This document shows positions 32,123 through 41,652 of a stretch of DNA of 64,000 bases, in pieces (the stretch's first letter is position 1; each line of letters starts with the position of its first letter). The position numbers were made by a program, and so were the translations under genes. The stretch is from SZUA-448 sp045627185 (GTDB lineage Bacteria > Bacillota > Clostridia > Lachnospirales > Lachnospiraceae), in contig JAZQNE010000026.1 of NCBI GenBank assembly GCA_045627185.1, positions 1 through 64,000 on the forward strand. The letters run 5' to 3'. Below the pieces are notes generated by a model, which did no database searches, was not told where the DNA came from, and saw nothing but the letters and a program-made list of their open reading frames with translations.

Positions 32123-33604
32123 TTACGCATTCTGTACTGCTTTCTCTAACTTTTCAATACCGATGCGGATACGACGCAGGCTTTCATCCTTGCCAAGGAT
32201 GCTCATGATTTCATAAGCACCGCCGGGAGTCATCTGCTTGCCGGAAACTGCTGTACGTACAGGCCAAAGAGCCACACCGTTCTTAATTTCCTTCTCTGCA
32301 ACATAGTTCATCAGCAGAGCTTCAATTGCGGATACGGAATATTCCTCAAGTGCCTCAAAACGGGGAAGTAAATCCTTAAGCACCTGAAGAGAATTCTCGC
32401 TGTTGGTTTTCATCTTCTTATGGGTGTACATCTCAACATCGTAATCAGGCAGTTCTTCAAAGAAATCAATCTTCTCAGCGATGTCACAGAAGGTCTCAAT
32501 ACGGCTCTTTACAAGATCGGCAATGAATCTTAAATCATAATCCTTTGTGATGGTCTTCTTAATGTAAGGAATGGCCTCTTCATAGTATTTTTCATTGTCC
32601 ATTGCCTTAATGTATTCACCGTTCATCCAGCGCAGCTTGTTCATATCGAAAACTGCGGGTGATTTGCTGATGTGGCGGTAATCAAAGGCTTCAATAAGCT
32701 CCTGAAGTGAGAAAATTTCACGGTTATCCTCAGGGCTCCAGCCGCAGAGTGCGATGAAGTTTACAATGGCTTCCGTTACAAAGCCCTGCTCAAGCAAATC
32801 TTCAAAGGATGAGTGGCCGCTTCTCTTTGAAAGTTTCTTATGCTCTTCATTAGTAAGCAGCGGGCAGTGAACATAAATGGGCTCCTGCCAGCCGAATGCC
32901 TGATAAAGACGGGTGTACTTGGGTGTTGAGGAAAGATATTCATTTCCTCTTACAACGTGTGTGATGCCCATCAGATGGTCATCAATAACGTTTGCAAAAT
33001 TGTAGGTAGGATAGCCGTCTGACTTGATAAGAATCATGTCATCAAGTTCATCATTATTAACGGTAATATCACCATAAATAGCGTCCGTGAAGGTTGTTGT
33101 GCCTTCTGCAGGGATATTCTGACGAATAACAAAAGGCTTGCCCTCTGCAAGATTCTTCTCAATTTCTTCTTTGGGAAGATACAGACAGTGCTTGTCGTAC
33201 TTGGTGATAACCTTTGCTTCGTCGTCCTCATCCTCTGATACGGATGTTTTAAGGGTTTCAAGACGTTCCTTGTCACAGAAGCAGTAATAAGCCTCACCTT
33301 TTTCGATAAGCTGCTTTGCATACTTCATATAAATACCGGTTTTCATACGCTCAGACTGAACATACGGGCCAAAACCTTTATCCTTGTCAGGACCTTCATC
33401 ATGCTTAAGGCCTGTCTTTTCCATGGTTCTGTAAATAATATCTACAGCGCCTTCAACAAAGCGCTCCTGGTCTGTATCTTCAATACGGAGAATAAAGTCT
33501 CCGCCTTCGTGCTTGGCGATAAGGAATTCATACAAAGCTGTCCTAAGGTTACCTACATGCATCCTTCCTGTGGGGCTGGGTGCAAAACGTGTTCTGATTT
33601 TCAT
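32123..33604 (-). CDS. gltX: Glutamyl-tRNA synthetase
   Basis: Class I aminoacyl-tRNA synthetase of 493 residues. The HIGH region is 'SPTGRMHVGNLRTALYE' (residues 9-25) and the KMSKS region is 'HKKLSKRSGHSS' (about 255). An insertion zinc-binding-like cysteine segment ('AYYCFCDKE') is near 105. Probably charges tRNA-Gln with Glu as well, for the amidotransferase route common in this group. Promoter at 33686-33714. The leader holds small hairpins but no T-box I can recognise. Confidence 0.93.
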   Translation of the reverse strand: MKIRTRFAPSPTGRMHVGNLRTALYEFLIAKHEGGDFILRIEDTDQERFVEGAVDIIYRTMEKTGLKHDEGPDKDKGFGPYVQSERMKTGIYMKYAKQLIEKGEAYYCFCDKERLETLKTSVSEDEDDEAKVITKYDKHCLYLPKEEIEKNLAEGKPFVIRQNIPAEGTTTFTDAIYGDITVNNDELDDMILIKSDGYPTYNFANVIDDHLMGITHVVRGNEYLSSTPKYTRLYQAFGWQEPIYVHCPLLTNEEHKKLSKRSGHSSFEDLLEQGFVTEAIVNFIALCGWSPEDNREIFSLQELIEAFDYRHISKSPAVFDMNKLRWMNGEYIKAMDNEKYYEEAIPYIKKTITKDYDLRFIADLVKSRIETFCDIAEKIDFFEELPDYDVEMYTHKKMKTNSENSLQVLKDLLPRFEALEEYSVSAIEALLMNYVAEKEIKNGVALWPVRTAVSGKQMTPGGAYEIMSILGKDESLRRIRIGIEKLEKAVQNA

Positions 33605-33685
33605 TTTTCCTCCTGCAGATACTGCGAATATTTGTCGGGTCGTGGTCCGACATGTACGGGGTCTGCCTTCCCGTATGTAAATTAT

Positions 33686-33714
33686 TTACTATCACATTTT
33701 GGCGCTATTGTCAA
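33686..33714 (-). promoter_or_regulatory. Promoter of gltX
   Basis: TTGACA (33709-33714) and TAGTAA (33686-33691) with a 17-bp spacer on the minus strand. The roughly 80-base leader can form short GC stems (around GTCGG/CCGAC and ACGGG/CCCGT). Confidence 0.65.
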
Positions 33715-33760
33715 GTACTAATCCATTTGCAGATGATTGATACCGGGTATTCGAAAATAT

Positions 33761-35347
33761 TCAAAAATTCATAAACTTAAAGAACAGTGTCTCAAAATCC
33801 GATTCACCCGCAACAGGTATTTCCTGCGTGAAATGTGCTATGTGGTTCAGCCGCTCCAAAACTACTTCTTTTCTGCCGTTAAGGAATCCCACGGCAGCTT
33901 TTTGAAGGCCAAGAATGCAACTGTTTCCAACGCATGATATTATATCATTTTCGGGGAAAAATCCAAGTTCTTTTATTCGTGAAATATCAATTCCGATGCC
34001 AAAGCCGCCCGCCAGATAAATGTCGGGCAATTCACGGGATACTTCCGATGTTTCTCCGGCTGTTCCGGTTTCTTCATCAGGTCCGTTTTTCAGCAGCAGC
34101 TCCGCAACAGCCCTTACAGCGCCTTTTGCAAGCTGAAGTTCACGTATATCCTTCTGTAAAAGAACAAGCGGCTCTCCGTTTTCCTTTTCCGCAAAAGCAA
34201 AACCGCGGTCAAAAAATTCTTCGCGAAACGTCCCGTATTCGTCAATTATTTCATTTCTTCGCAGTTCCGAAACAAGCTCCAAAAGCCCGCTGCCGCAGAT
34301 TCCCAAGGGGTTTGCATTGTCAGCGGTTTCGGTTTCTATGGTGCCATTATTGATTCTGACACTTGTGACCGCTCCCGAAACGCAGCCCATTCCGCATGAT
34401 ATATTACCGCCTTCAAATGCCGGACCGGCAGCAGCACTTGCCGTAAAAAGCTTTCCGTTTTGGGCAAGAACCATTTCTCCGTTTGTACCAAGGTCCATAA
34501 GAAGCGTAGCCTTCTGCCTGTTATCAAGATCAAGTCCATAAATTCCGGAAACTATATCCGCACCAACAAATGCGCTGATTCCCGGCATAACAAACAGCTC
34601 TGTGCCGTCAAAATCCCCTTCGAATAATTCACCTGCATCAAGTGTTTCCGCTTCAAGGTTAAACGGCTTAAAAGGATATTTCGCAAGACCTGTGCAGTCA
34701 TATCCGCGTAAAAGATGGAGCATGGCCGTATTTCCCGCAATAAGAATATAGCGTATATTTTTTGTGTTTTCCGAAAGCATGCCCAAAGCTTCACGCAATT
34801 TACGGACAACAGCTTTCCGCAGCATTTCACCTTCTCCATCGTTTGAGGCCTTAATGCGGCTTATAACATCTGCTCCGAAGGATGCCTGCGGATTGAGAAA
34901 GCATTGTGATTTCAGAACATCTCCGTTTGAATTAAGCAAAGCACAGACAACGGTGGTAGTTCCAACATCAGCAATAATACATTTTTCTTCAATGGTACTG
35001 TCTGCAGCTTTATTCGCGCAAGGCTCCCCGTCGGTTTCACTCTCCCACATTATATGGGGTGTCCGGTTCGAAATTCCCGCTATAACAGGTGTACCGATAT
35101 CAGGAATTTCAACTGTCAGTTCACCGTCCGAGTAGGAAGTGCACGCAAGACGCCAGCCTTCATCGCATTTTTGCTTGCCAAATATATTTATGTCACGGTT
35201 CCCGGGTGTTACATGGCCTTCAATAATTCTTACACGGCATTTCCCACAGGTTCCGTTTCCGCCACAGGCTGCAGGCACCTGAATTCCAAGTGCCTGCAAC
35301 TGCTCAAGAATACATTTATTCGGTTGGGGTGGTAATTTTACTGTCAT
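33761..35347 (-). CDS. Corrinoid-protein reductive activator (RACE-type, ferredoxin plus ASKHA domain)
   Basis: Protein of 528 residues. The N-terminal 2Fe-2S ferredoxin domain has the 'CGGNGTCGKC' cluster motif at about residues 28-37 and a later Cys near 65. The C-terminal ASKHA-like domain (DUF4445-type) carries 'IADVGTTTVVCALL' near 127, 'MDLGTNGEMVL' near 285 and 'LAGGFGIGIDIS' near 465. Proteins of this type use ATP to reduce Co(II) to Co(I) in the corrinoid protein of methyltransferase systems. No methyltransferase or corrinoid protein gene lies nearby, so the partner is elsewhere or the role has shifted. Located 43 bp downstream of the GH31 gene. Confidence 0.85.
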   Translation of the reverse strand: MTVKLPPQPNKCILEQLQALGIQVPAACGGNGTCGKCRVRIIEGHVTPGNRDINIFGKQKCDEGWRLACTSYSDGELTVEIPDIGTPVIAGISNRTPHIMWESETDGEPCANKAADSTIEEKCIIADVGTTTVVCALLNSNGDVLKSQCFLNPQASFGADVISRIKASNDGEGEMLRKAVVRKLREALGMLSENTKNIRYILIAGNTAMLHLLRGYDCTGLAKYPFKPFNLEAETLDAGELFEGDFDGTELFVMPGISAFVGADIVSGIYGLDLDNRQKATLLMDLGTNGEMVLAQNGKLFTASAAAGPAFEGGNISCGMGCVSGAVTSVRINNGTIETETADNANPLGICGSGLLELVSELRRNEIIDEYGTFREEFFDRGFAFAEKENGEPLVLLQKDIRELQLAKGAVRAVAELLLKNGPDEETGTAGETSEVSRELPDIYLAGGFGIGIDISRIKELGFFPENDIISCVGNSCILGLQKAAVGFLNGRKEVVLERLNHIAHFTQEIPVAGESDFETLFFKFMNF

Positions 35348-35390
35348 TTATGCTCCGTATAAGCCAGGCCTTTGAGGCCTGTCCAAAAAA

Positions 35391-37733
35391 TCATTCAAGT
35401 TCTACCGTAAAGCTTCCTTTTCCTGCAGGCAGAATGATTGTATCATTTCCAAGAATCTCGCAGTTTTTACCGTGAGCAGGACTGTTAACAAGGCAGAGTG
35501 AGAAGTTTTTCAAGGCCTCATTTACGGTAATTGTAACAGTTTTTCCGTTTCTTACAACTTCAACATCTATCTCAAGTTCAGCATCCGGGCTGTAAATCCG
35601 TGCGGTTGCGGGTACATTCTCCGAAAGCTCATAAACCCTGAGTTTTGCACCGTTTGCGTAATCATAAACAGCATCCGTGTTTTGTGAGCCGACAGCAACA
35701 ATCGAATTAGGACGTACATACAGTGGAATCGAGCAATAGCCTGTCTTTTCCTCATACCAGCGGCCGCCCTGCTTTGTTTCGCCCGTGAAGAAGTCAGTCC
35801 AGGTACCTTCGGGAAGATAGAAACTGCCAAGGCTTTCATCGTTGAAAACAGGCGCTACAAGAAGGGAATCGCCCATCATGTACTGCTTGTCAAGATAGCC
35901 GCAGTTTTTGTCACCGGTAAACTCAAGAACCATTGAACGCATCATGGGAACACCGGTTTTGCTTGCATTTACAGCCATTGAATAAAGGTAAGGCATTAGT
36001 GAAGCCTTAAGTTTTGTAAAGAATCTTACAACATCAACGGCTTCTTCATCATATGCCCACGGAACCCTGTAGGAGCTGCTTCCGTGCAGTCGCGAATGCG
36101 ATGAAAGCAGGCCAAATGCAGCCCAGCGCTTGTAAACGTCAGGTGTTGAAGTGTTTTCAAAACCGCCTATGTCATGGCTCCAGAAACCAAATCCGGACAT
36201 GGTAAATGAAAGGCCGCCACGCAGGCTTTCTTCCATTGATTCATAATCAGACCAGCAGTCACCGCCCCAGTGAACGGGGAATTTCTGGCCGCCCACGGTT
36301 GCTGAGCGGGCAAAAAGAACGGCTTCCTTTGTACCGCGTTTACGCTCAATCAGTTCATAAACAGCCTTGTTGTACAGATAAGTATAGTAGTTATGCATCT
36401 TTTCGGGATCCGAGCCGTCAAAATATGCACAATCAACAGGTATTCTCTCACCAAAATCGGTTTTGAAGCAGTCAACGCCCATATCAAGCAGTGTTTCAAG
36501 TTTTCCGCAGAACCATTCGGTAGCGGCCGGATTTGTAAAATCAACAATAGCCATGCCGGGCTGCCACATATCCCACTGCCATACATCACCGTTCTTACGT
36601 TTTATAAAATAGCCCTTTTCAGCGCCTTCGGCGAAAAGTACGGACTCCTGGGCAATATAAGGATTAATCCAGACACATATTTTCTTGCCTTTTTCACGGA
36701 TTCGTTTCAGCATACCCTGCGGGTCGGGGAAAATCTTCGAATCCCAGCACAAATCGGTCCAACAGAAATCCTTCATCCAGCAGCAGTCAAAATGAAATAC
36801 CTTAAGCGGAATTCCGCGTCTGTCCATTTCATCTATGAAGTACATAACCGTATCTTCATCATAATTGGTTGTAAACGATGTTGACAGCCACAAGCCGAAT
36901 GTCCAGGGTGCCGGAAGTGCGGGACGCCCCGTAAGCCCGGTGTAATTAGTCAGAACATCTTTCATTTCCGGTCCGTTTATGACAAAATAATCAAGTTTTT
37001 CACCGGCAACAGAAAAGCCGGCCTTTGTCACAAATTCCGTTCCAAGTTCGAATTCTACGGTTTCAGGGTGGTTTACAAACACGCCATAGCCCTTGTTTGA
37101 AATATAGAACGGTATGTTTTTATAACTCTGCGATGTGCTTGTTCCGCCGTCTTCATTGCGGATAATTACAGTCTGACCGTTTTTAACAAATGGCGTAAAG
37201 CGCTCACCCGTGCCGTAGAGCAGTTCACCCACACCGATTGAAAGCTGTTCACGGATATAGGTGTTGTCCGGTGTGTCGTAAGCATAACCCTTCCAGTCGG
37301 TTTTCATGCAGGCAAGGTCACCCGGTGCACTGGCAGTAAGCTTTTTTCCATCGCTGTAATAAGTCATTGACCAGGGTTTTTTATTGATAACCAGAGAAAG
37401 CTTTCCGCTGCGTACAGTAACCTCATGCTCAGTTTCATAAACATCAAGCTTCTGTTCTTCATACGGTTTTCCGTCAGAAAAAAGTTCAAACTCCGGTGTT
37501 TTTTTCTGCACACCTGCAAAATGACAGGTTTCCACGCGTAAAATTTCCGGTGCGGGAGACGTGATTCTTACTGTAAGATTGATTCCCTCAAGCATATCGC
37601 CTTTGCCTCTGATAACACTTGTAGGCGCGCAGAAAACAACTGAGGTATCATTGATATGTGTGTAATATGCCTCGCTCGGTGAAAAGCGCGCATAATGCTC
37701 CTTAAGGAGCCAGCAGCCGTTATGAAACTTCAT
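35391..37733 (-). CDS. yicI: GH31 alpha-xylosidase (YicI-like)
   Basis: Glycoside hydrolase of 780 residues, the usual length for cytoplasmic YicI-type alpha-xylosidases, which remove alpha-1,6-linked xylose from xyloglucan oligosaccharides. It has no signal peptide. The catalytic nucleophile is the Asp in 'FKTDFGERIP' (about residue 420), and the acid/base Asp lies in 'HWGGDCWSDYESM' (about 485). The substrate-loop 'WLSTSFTTNYDE' precedes them. Only this enzyme of a xyloglucan pathway is present; no transporter sits next to it. It is upstream of the activase gene on the same strand and probably has a promoter of its own. Confidence 0.92.
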   Translation of the reverse strand: MKFHNGCWLLKEHYARFSPSEAYYTHINDTSVVFCAPTSVIRGKGDMLEGINLTVRITSPAPEILRVETCHFAGVQKKTPEFELFSDGKPYEEQKLDVYETEHEVTVRSGKLSLVINKKPWSMTYYSDGKKLTASAPGDLACMKTDWKGYAYDTPDNTYIREQLSIGVGELLYGTGERFTPFVKNGQTVIIRNEDGGTSTSQSYKNIPFYISNKGYGVFVNHPETVEFELGTEFVTKAGFSVAGEKLDYFVINGPEMKDVLTNYTGLTGRPALPAPWTFGLWLSTSFTTNYDEDTVMYFIDEMDRRGIPLKVFHFDCCWMKDFCWTDLCWDSKIFPDPQGMLKRIREKGKKICVWINPYIAQESVLFAEGAEKGYFIKRKNGDVWQWDMWQPGMAIVDFTNPAATEWFCGKLETLLDMGVDCFKTDFGERIPVDCAYFDGSDPEKMHNYYTYLYNKAVYELIERKRGTKEAVLFARSATVGGQKFPVHWGGDCWSDYESMEESLRGGLSFTMSGFGFWSHDIGGFENTSTPDVYKRWAAFGLLSSHSRLHGSSSYRVPWAYDEEAVDVVRFFTKLKASLMPYLYSMAVNASKTGVPMMRSMVLEFTGDKNCGYLDKQYMMGDSLLVAPVFNDESLGSFYLPEGTWTDFFTGETKQGGRWYEEKTGYCSIPLYVRPNSIVAVGSQNTDAVYDYANGAKLRVYELSENVPATARIYSPDAELEIDVEVVRNGKTVTITVNEALKNFSLCLVNSPAHGKNCEILGNDTIILPAGKGSFTVELE

Positions 37734-37754
37734 GGGTAACCTCCGGATAAAATA

Positions 37755-37786
37755 GTAAAAGCGAAGTCCAAGGACTCCGCTTTTAT
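37755..37786 (-). terminator. Terminator of the 251-residue exported protein gene
   Basis: AAAAGCGAAGTCC (37757-37769) and GGACTCCGCTTTT (37772-37784) pair with one wobble. The minus-strand continuation is ACTATTTTATCC, a weak T-rich tail. Confidence 0.6.
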
Positions 37787-37849
37787 TTTACTTCTAACTG
37801 CAATTAAGTGCAAGTTTGAGGTATATATTTTACTGCAATTACATGTTTT

Positions 37850-38605
37850 TTATTTTGCTTCTGCCATCTTTCTGTCCAAATACACTATAAAGAAATCGAA
37901 AGCGTATGTTGCCGGATGCCAGCAAAGAATGCTTCCATCCTCCTTATGTTCCGCTTCCCTGAATTCCTGATTGTCCTTTTCTGCAATAGCTTTAAATACT
38001 TTTTTGTTTTCATCAGCTTCATCAGACATAGCATTAGGATATTCTGCAGAGCTAAACGTTCCCGTTAAATATGCACGATATAAGTATTCAATATAATGGC
38101 CAATACCTTCCATCTTAGGGTAAGCCTCTGAATGAGCCTGTACATATTTATAAATTGTCAGATATCCGTCCGGATCGTTTTCCTTAATGAAGCTCATCAT
38201 TTCCGCGGCTTTTGGAGTCTGAAAATACGGAAAGGCCTCATTTTCAAAAATCAGCAACGGAATTTGATATGCCTCTTCCATCCATTCCTCCAGTAATTTA
38301 TCAAACTTTGCGCATACACCTTTCTGGTCCAGTTCAGCAATTTTTGCTGCAAGGAAATCATTTTGCTCGTCACTGAGCTCCTCAATGCGATGAACCGTCA
38401 GCCCCCTTGCAACGCTTTCCTCATATGTCATGTCCGGAACAGGAGTCGAAACCTTTTGGGAGGCTGATGCAGGGTTTTCAACATTAGTTTTATTTTCATC
38501 ATTTTTTCCCGAAGCAGAAATACTGTTGTCTTTCAGCAGAAATACTGTAACTGCTCCAAGCATCAAAACTACAAGCAACGAAGAAACAAGAATTCTTTTT
38601 TTCAT
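37850..38605 (-). CDS. Membrane-anchored or exported protein of unknown function
   Basis: Protein of 251 residues: one N-terminal hydrophobic segment (about 5-24), a low-complexity Ser/Asn/Thr linker (25-55), then a helical domain of about 190 residues. Aromatic-rich helices ('FDKLLEEWMEEAYQIPLLIF', 'GHYIEYLYRAYL') dominate the domain. No cysteine-peptidase, lipobox or enzyme motif is visible and I do not recognise the family. It has its own promoter (38650-38678) and terminator, so it is an independent unit. Confidence 0.7.
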   Translation of the reverse strand: MKKRILVSSLLVVLMLGAVTVFLLKDNSISASGKNDENKTNVENPASASQKVSTPVPDMTYEESVARGLTVHRIEELSDEQNDFLAAKIAELDQKGVCAKFDKLLEEWMEEAYQIPLLIFENEAFPYFQTPKAAEMMSFIKENDPDGYLTIYKYVQAHSEAYPKMEGIGHYIEYLYRAYLTGTFSSAEYPNAMSDEADENKKVFKAIAEKDNQEFREAEHKEDGSILCWHPATYAFDFFIVYLDRKMAEAK

Positions 38606-38649
38606 TAGTTCAACCTCCTCTTTCGATTCATATTATCTATTCTGATAGT

Positions 38650-38678
38650 ATTTTATCGAATTAGTTTTGTCTTGTCAA
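38650..38678 (-). promoter_or_regulatory. Promoter of the 251-residue exported protein gene
   Basis: TTGACA (38673-38678) and TAAAAT (38650-38655) with a 17-bp spacer on the minus strand, about 45 bp upstream of the ATG, with a GAGGAGG ribosome-binding site in between. A near-consensus vegetative promoter. Confidence 0.8.
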
Positions 38679-38766
38679 CCATTATTTTATTGAAATAAAA
38701 AAAATAATAAAAATAATAAAAAACAGGTATACAAACCATAAACTACGTGGTAATATTTCGATTTGC

Positions 38767-38930
38767 TTCTTCTGTTGTCCGTAACCAACTATATTGCCAA
38801 GCCTGTTGATAAAGTTCCTAATGCAAATAATGTCATCGGATTTGATATCATCAGCCCCGATGCCATTTTTGCCGTATTATTTTTTTCACGCATTATACAT
38901 AATCACGGCCGCAGCCACAGCTGCATTAAG
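38767..38930 (+). pseudogene. Possible gene remnant in the gap before trmH
   Basis: A plus-strand frame of about 50 codons without an ATG start reads 'VTNYIAKPVDKVPNANNVIGF' (split across codons) then 'DIISPDAIFAVLFFS' and runs into the convergent trmH end. The composition looks protein-like and the frame has no stop over that stretch, but no ribosome-binding site or promoter is visible and upstream codons are closed by TAA. It could be a decayed gene fragment or chance. Confidence 0.25.
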
Positions 38931-39665
38931 TGATTCCAGTTTTCCCGCCATGGGTATGCGGATACAGTGATCGGCCGCTTCAGCAGTTTCTTTCTTCAGA
39001 CCGTTTGCCTCATTGCCTATAAGGAATGCTGCCCGGCTATCATACTTAACAAGCTTAAAGTTTTCAGATCCTGCAAGATATGCAGCATAAGTTGTAACAT
39101 TGTATTTTCTAAGCATTTCAAGCAATTTCGCCGTATCATTTGCCATAACAAAAGGAACGCGGAAAATCGAACCCATTGTGGCACGTACAACCTTCGGGTT
39201 GAAAATATCAACACAGTCTCCGCCCGCAATCACAAGGTCCATACCGGCCCCCTCAGAGGTTCTGAGAATCGTGCCCATATTTCCCGGATCGCGCAAATCT
39301 TCAAGGAAAAGAATCCGAAGCGGTCCTTTTGCAGAAAGTATTTCTTCCGCATTGTACTCAGGCTGCTTTGCAACGCAAAGAATCCCCTGTGGAGTAACGG
39401 TTTCAGCAACACTGTCAAAAACACTGTCCTTAACAACTTCGAAGTTTTTCCCGGCAAAAAGCCTTGTTTTATCAGCCTCCGAGAGTCCGTTGAAATAGCT
39501 TTCCGATGCGTAAACGCTCACTATTTTTTCGGGGCAGTCGCGCAACAGCTCGCCGTAAAGCTTAATACCTTCACAAACAAAAACCTTATCGTTTTCCCTT
39601 TGTTTGCGCTTTGCAAGCAGCTGCTTCAGATATTTAATTTTGTCATTTGATGTTGATGTAATCAT
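38886..39665 (-). CDS. TrmH/SpoU-family RNA 2'-O-methyltransferase
   Basis: SPOUT methyltransferase of 259 residues. A substrate-binding L30e-like domain occupies residues 1-95, followed by the trefoil-knot SPOUT domain: 'LEDLRDPGNMGTILRTSEG' (split motif 1 around residues 123-141), 'RVPFVMA' and the C-terminal 'IPMAGKLESLNAAVAAAVIMY'. It transfers methyl groups from AdoMet to a ribose 2'-OH in tRNA or rRNA; which nucleotide is unknown. It lies 22 bp downstream of prfA in the rpmE-prmC-prfA cluster. Confidence 0.9.
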   Translation of the reverse strand: MITSTSNDKIKYLKQLLAKRKQRENDKVFVCEGIKLYGELLRDCPEKIVSVYASESYFNGLSEADKTRLFAGKNFEVVKDSVFDSVAETVTPQGILCVAKQPEYNAEEILSAKGPLRILFLEDLRDPGNMGTILRTSEGAGMDLVIAGGDCVDIFNPKVVRATMGSIFRVPFVMANDTAKLLEMLRKYNVTTYAAYLAGSENFKLVKYDSRAAFLIGNEANGLKKETAEAADHCIRIPMAGKLESLNAAVAAAVIMYNA

Positions 39666-39687
39666 CTGCTGCCTTTCGCGAAACTCC

Positions 39688-40758
39688 TTATTCTTCCTCT
39701 CCCTTCAGCCTTTCAGCCTGGTCGTAGGCAATGATGTTATCAATAATCTCCTGAATATCGCCGTTCATTATGTCAAGCAGACGATATGAGGTAAAATGCA
39801 CACGATGATCCGTGCAGCGTCCCTGCGGGAAGTTGTATGTACGGATTTTCTCGGACCGGTCGCCCGTTCCAACCTGGCTCTTGCGTTCTGCAGCCTCAGC
39901 GGCATGAGCCTTCTCAAGTTCAAGCTCATACAGCTTTGCACGCAGGACACGCATAGCCTGGGCACGGTTTTTAAGTTGCGATTTTTCATCCTGGCAGGAA
40001 ATAACTATGCCTGTCGGAATGTGTGTCAGACGTACAGCCGAGTCAGTAGTATTTACGCACTGTCCGCCGTTTCCCGATGAACGGAAAACATCAATTTTAC
40101 AATCATTCGGGTCAACATAAACATCAACCTCTTCCGCTTCCGGCATAATGGCAACGGTTGCGGTTGATGTGTGGATTCTGCCGCCGGATTCGGTTACGGG
40201 CACACGCTGAACACGGTGAACACCGCTTTCATACTTAAGCTGTGAGTACGCGCCCTGCCCATCAATCATGAAAACAACTTCCTTCACACCACCGATTCCA
40301 CTCTCATTATATGTTGTAAGTTCGGTTTTCCAATGGCGTGTTTCAGCATATTTCATATACATGCGATAAAGCTCGCCCGCAAACAGTGCAGCCTCTTCAC
40401 CGCCTGCGCCGGCACGGATTTCAACAACAACATTCTTGTTATCATTAGGATCCTTGGGCAGAAGAAGCACCTTGAGACGGCCCTCCAGCTCAGCAACTTT
40501 TTCCTTGCACTCATTAAGTTCTTCCTTGGCAAGTTCGCGCATTTCTTCATCTGATTCTTCCTCAAGCATTTTGAGGCTTTCATCGATGCCGGCTTTTGCA
40601 GCCTTATATTCTTTATAAGCTTCAATTATTTCACTTAAGTCATTTTGTTCCTTCATAAGCTTTTTGAAGCGTGCCTGGTCACTTGTAACGCCGGGTTCAG
40701 CCAGTTCATTCTGGATTTCTTCAAAATGCTTCAGAAGGTCTTCTAATTTATCAAACAT
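39688..40758 (-). CDS. prfA: Peptide chain release factor 1
   Basis: Class I release factor of 356 residues that reads UAA and UAG stop codons. The 'GSSGNGGQCVN'-type segment near residue 225 holds the catalytic GGQ, with 'ESGVHRVQRVPVTE' before it and the codon-recognition tripeptide region ('PATV'-like for RF1) upstream. The start at 40758 is set by GGAGAT; an in-frame codon further upstream (40797) has no such site. Together with PrmC, which methylates the GGQ glutamine, it forms the expected functional pair 54 bp away. Confidence 0.94.
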   Translation of the reverse strand: MFDKLEDLLKHFEEIQNELAEPGVTSDQARFKKLMKEQNDLSEIIEAYKEYKAAKAGIDESLKMLEEESDEEMRELAKEELNECKEKVAELEGRLKVLLLPKDPNDNKNVVVEIRAGAGGEEAALFAGELYRMYMKYAETRHWKTELTTYNESGIGGVKEVVFMIDGQGAYSQLKYESGVHRVQRVPVTESGGRIHTSTATVAIMPEAEEVDVYVDPNDCKIDVFRSSGNGGQCVNTTDSAVRLTHIPTGIVISCQDEKSQLKNRAQAMRVLRAKLYELELEKAHAAEAAERKSQVGTGDRSEKIRTYNFPQGRCTDHRVHFTSYRLLDIMNGDIQEIIDNIIAYDQAERLKGEEE

Positions 40759-40812
40759 ATTATCTCCATTCAAAACATAACCATAAAGGTCGGACATTGT
40801 TTTGTCGGCGCA

Positions 40813-41652
40813 TCAGTGTTTCCACACGGCAAACACCATACGGTCATTTCCCGAATAATCCTTCTTCACAACGATGTCGGAAAAGCCCGCATTTTTCAAC
40901 AGTTTCGGAACACTTTCCCCCTGGTCGTTTCCAATCTCAAGACAGAGCCTTCCGTTTTCGGTCAGATGTTGTCCCGCTTCTTCCGCGATTCTTCTGTAAA
41001 AGCTCAGTCCGTCCGTATCACCGTCAAGTGCAAGATGTGGCTCAAAATCACGTACATCGGGCATCAGTTCATCAATTTCCTTTGTTGCAATATAAGGCGG
41101 ATTTGAAACAATAACATCAAACCGCTCATTTCCCACGGCTTCAAACAGGTCACCCTGCAGGAAACGTATGTCCGCATGATTTTTAAGTGCATTTTCTTTT
41201 GCCACGGAAAGTGCACCGTCAGAAATATCACAGGCGGTAACAGCTGCAGGCTTTCCCAGTTTTGCGACGGTTACAGCTATACAGCCCGAACCGGTACAAA
41301 GATCAAGTACCGTTTTTCCCTCACATGATGTGAAAACCGCCTCAGCCAGAAGTTCCGTCTCCGGACGGGGAATCAGCACATTTCTGTTCACAATAAAATC
41401 AAGTCCGCAGAAGCAGCTTTCCCCCATAATATACTGAACCGGCAGATGCGTAAGCCGTTGTTCCAGTAACTCCAGATATCTCGCTTGCGTATCTGCCGGC
41501 ATTTGATCGTTCCATATGAGCCTTATACGATGCCTGTCGATTGCGCCGGCATGCTCCAGTAAGAGTCTTGCGTCACAATCCTCCAGACCGTATTGTGTAA
41601 CGGCCATTCTTAGGGCTTCGCCCCACGTCAATGCTTTCATTTCTTCATTCAT
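40813..41652 (-). CDS. prmC: Release factor glutamine methyltransferase
   Basis: N5-glutamine methyltransferase of about 279 residues that modifies the GGQ motif of RF1 and RF2. The AdoMet-binding motif is 'VLDLCTGSGCIAV' near residue 120 and the catalytic 'NPPYI' near 188. The start is either the ATG at 41652, overlapping the DUF1385 stop, or the ATG at 41640. It directly precedes prfA. Both genes are co-transcribed with the DUF1385 gene. Confidence 0.93.
   Translation of the reverse strand: MNEEMKALTWGEALRMAVTQYGLEDCDARLLLEHAGAIDRHRIRLIWNDQMPADTQARYLELLEQRLTHLPVQYIMGESCFCGLDFIVNRNVLIPRPETELLAEAVFTSCEGKTVLDLCTGSGCIAVTVAKLGKPAAVTACDISDGALSVAKENALKNHADIRFLQGDLFEAVGNERFDVIVSNPPYIATKEIDELMPDVRDFEPHLALDGDTDGLSFYRRIAEEAGQHLTENGRLCLEIGNDQGESVPKLLKNAGFSDIVVKKDYSGNDRMVFAVWKH

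Noticed and set aside
33605..33685. T-box riboswitch before gltX or hisS
   Set aside because: I see no T-box sequence or terminator/antiterminator pair in either leader, and the hisS leader is too short.
38967..39650. Plus-strand frame of 227 codons over trmH
   Set aside because: Antisense shadow of a well-supported methyltransferase gene.
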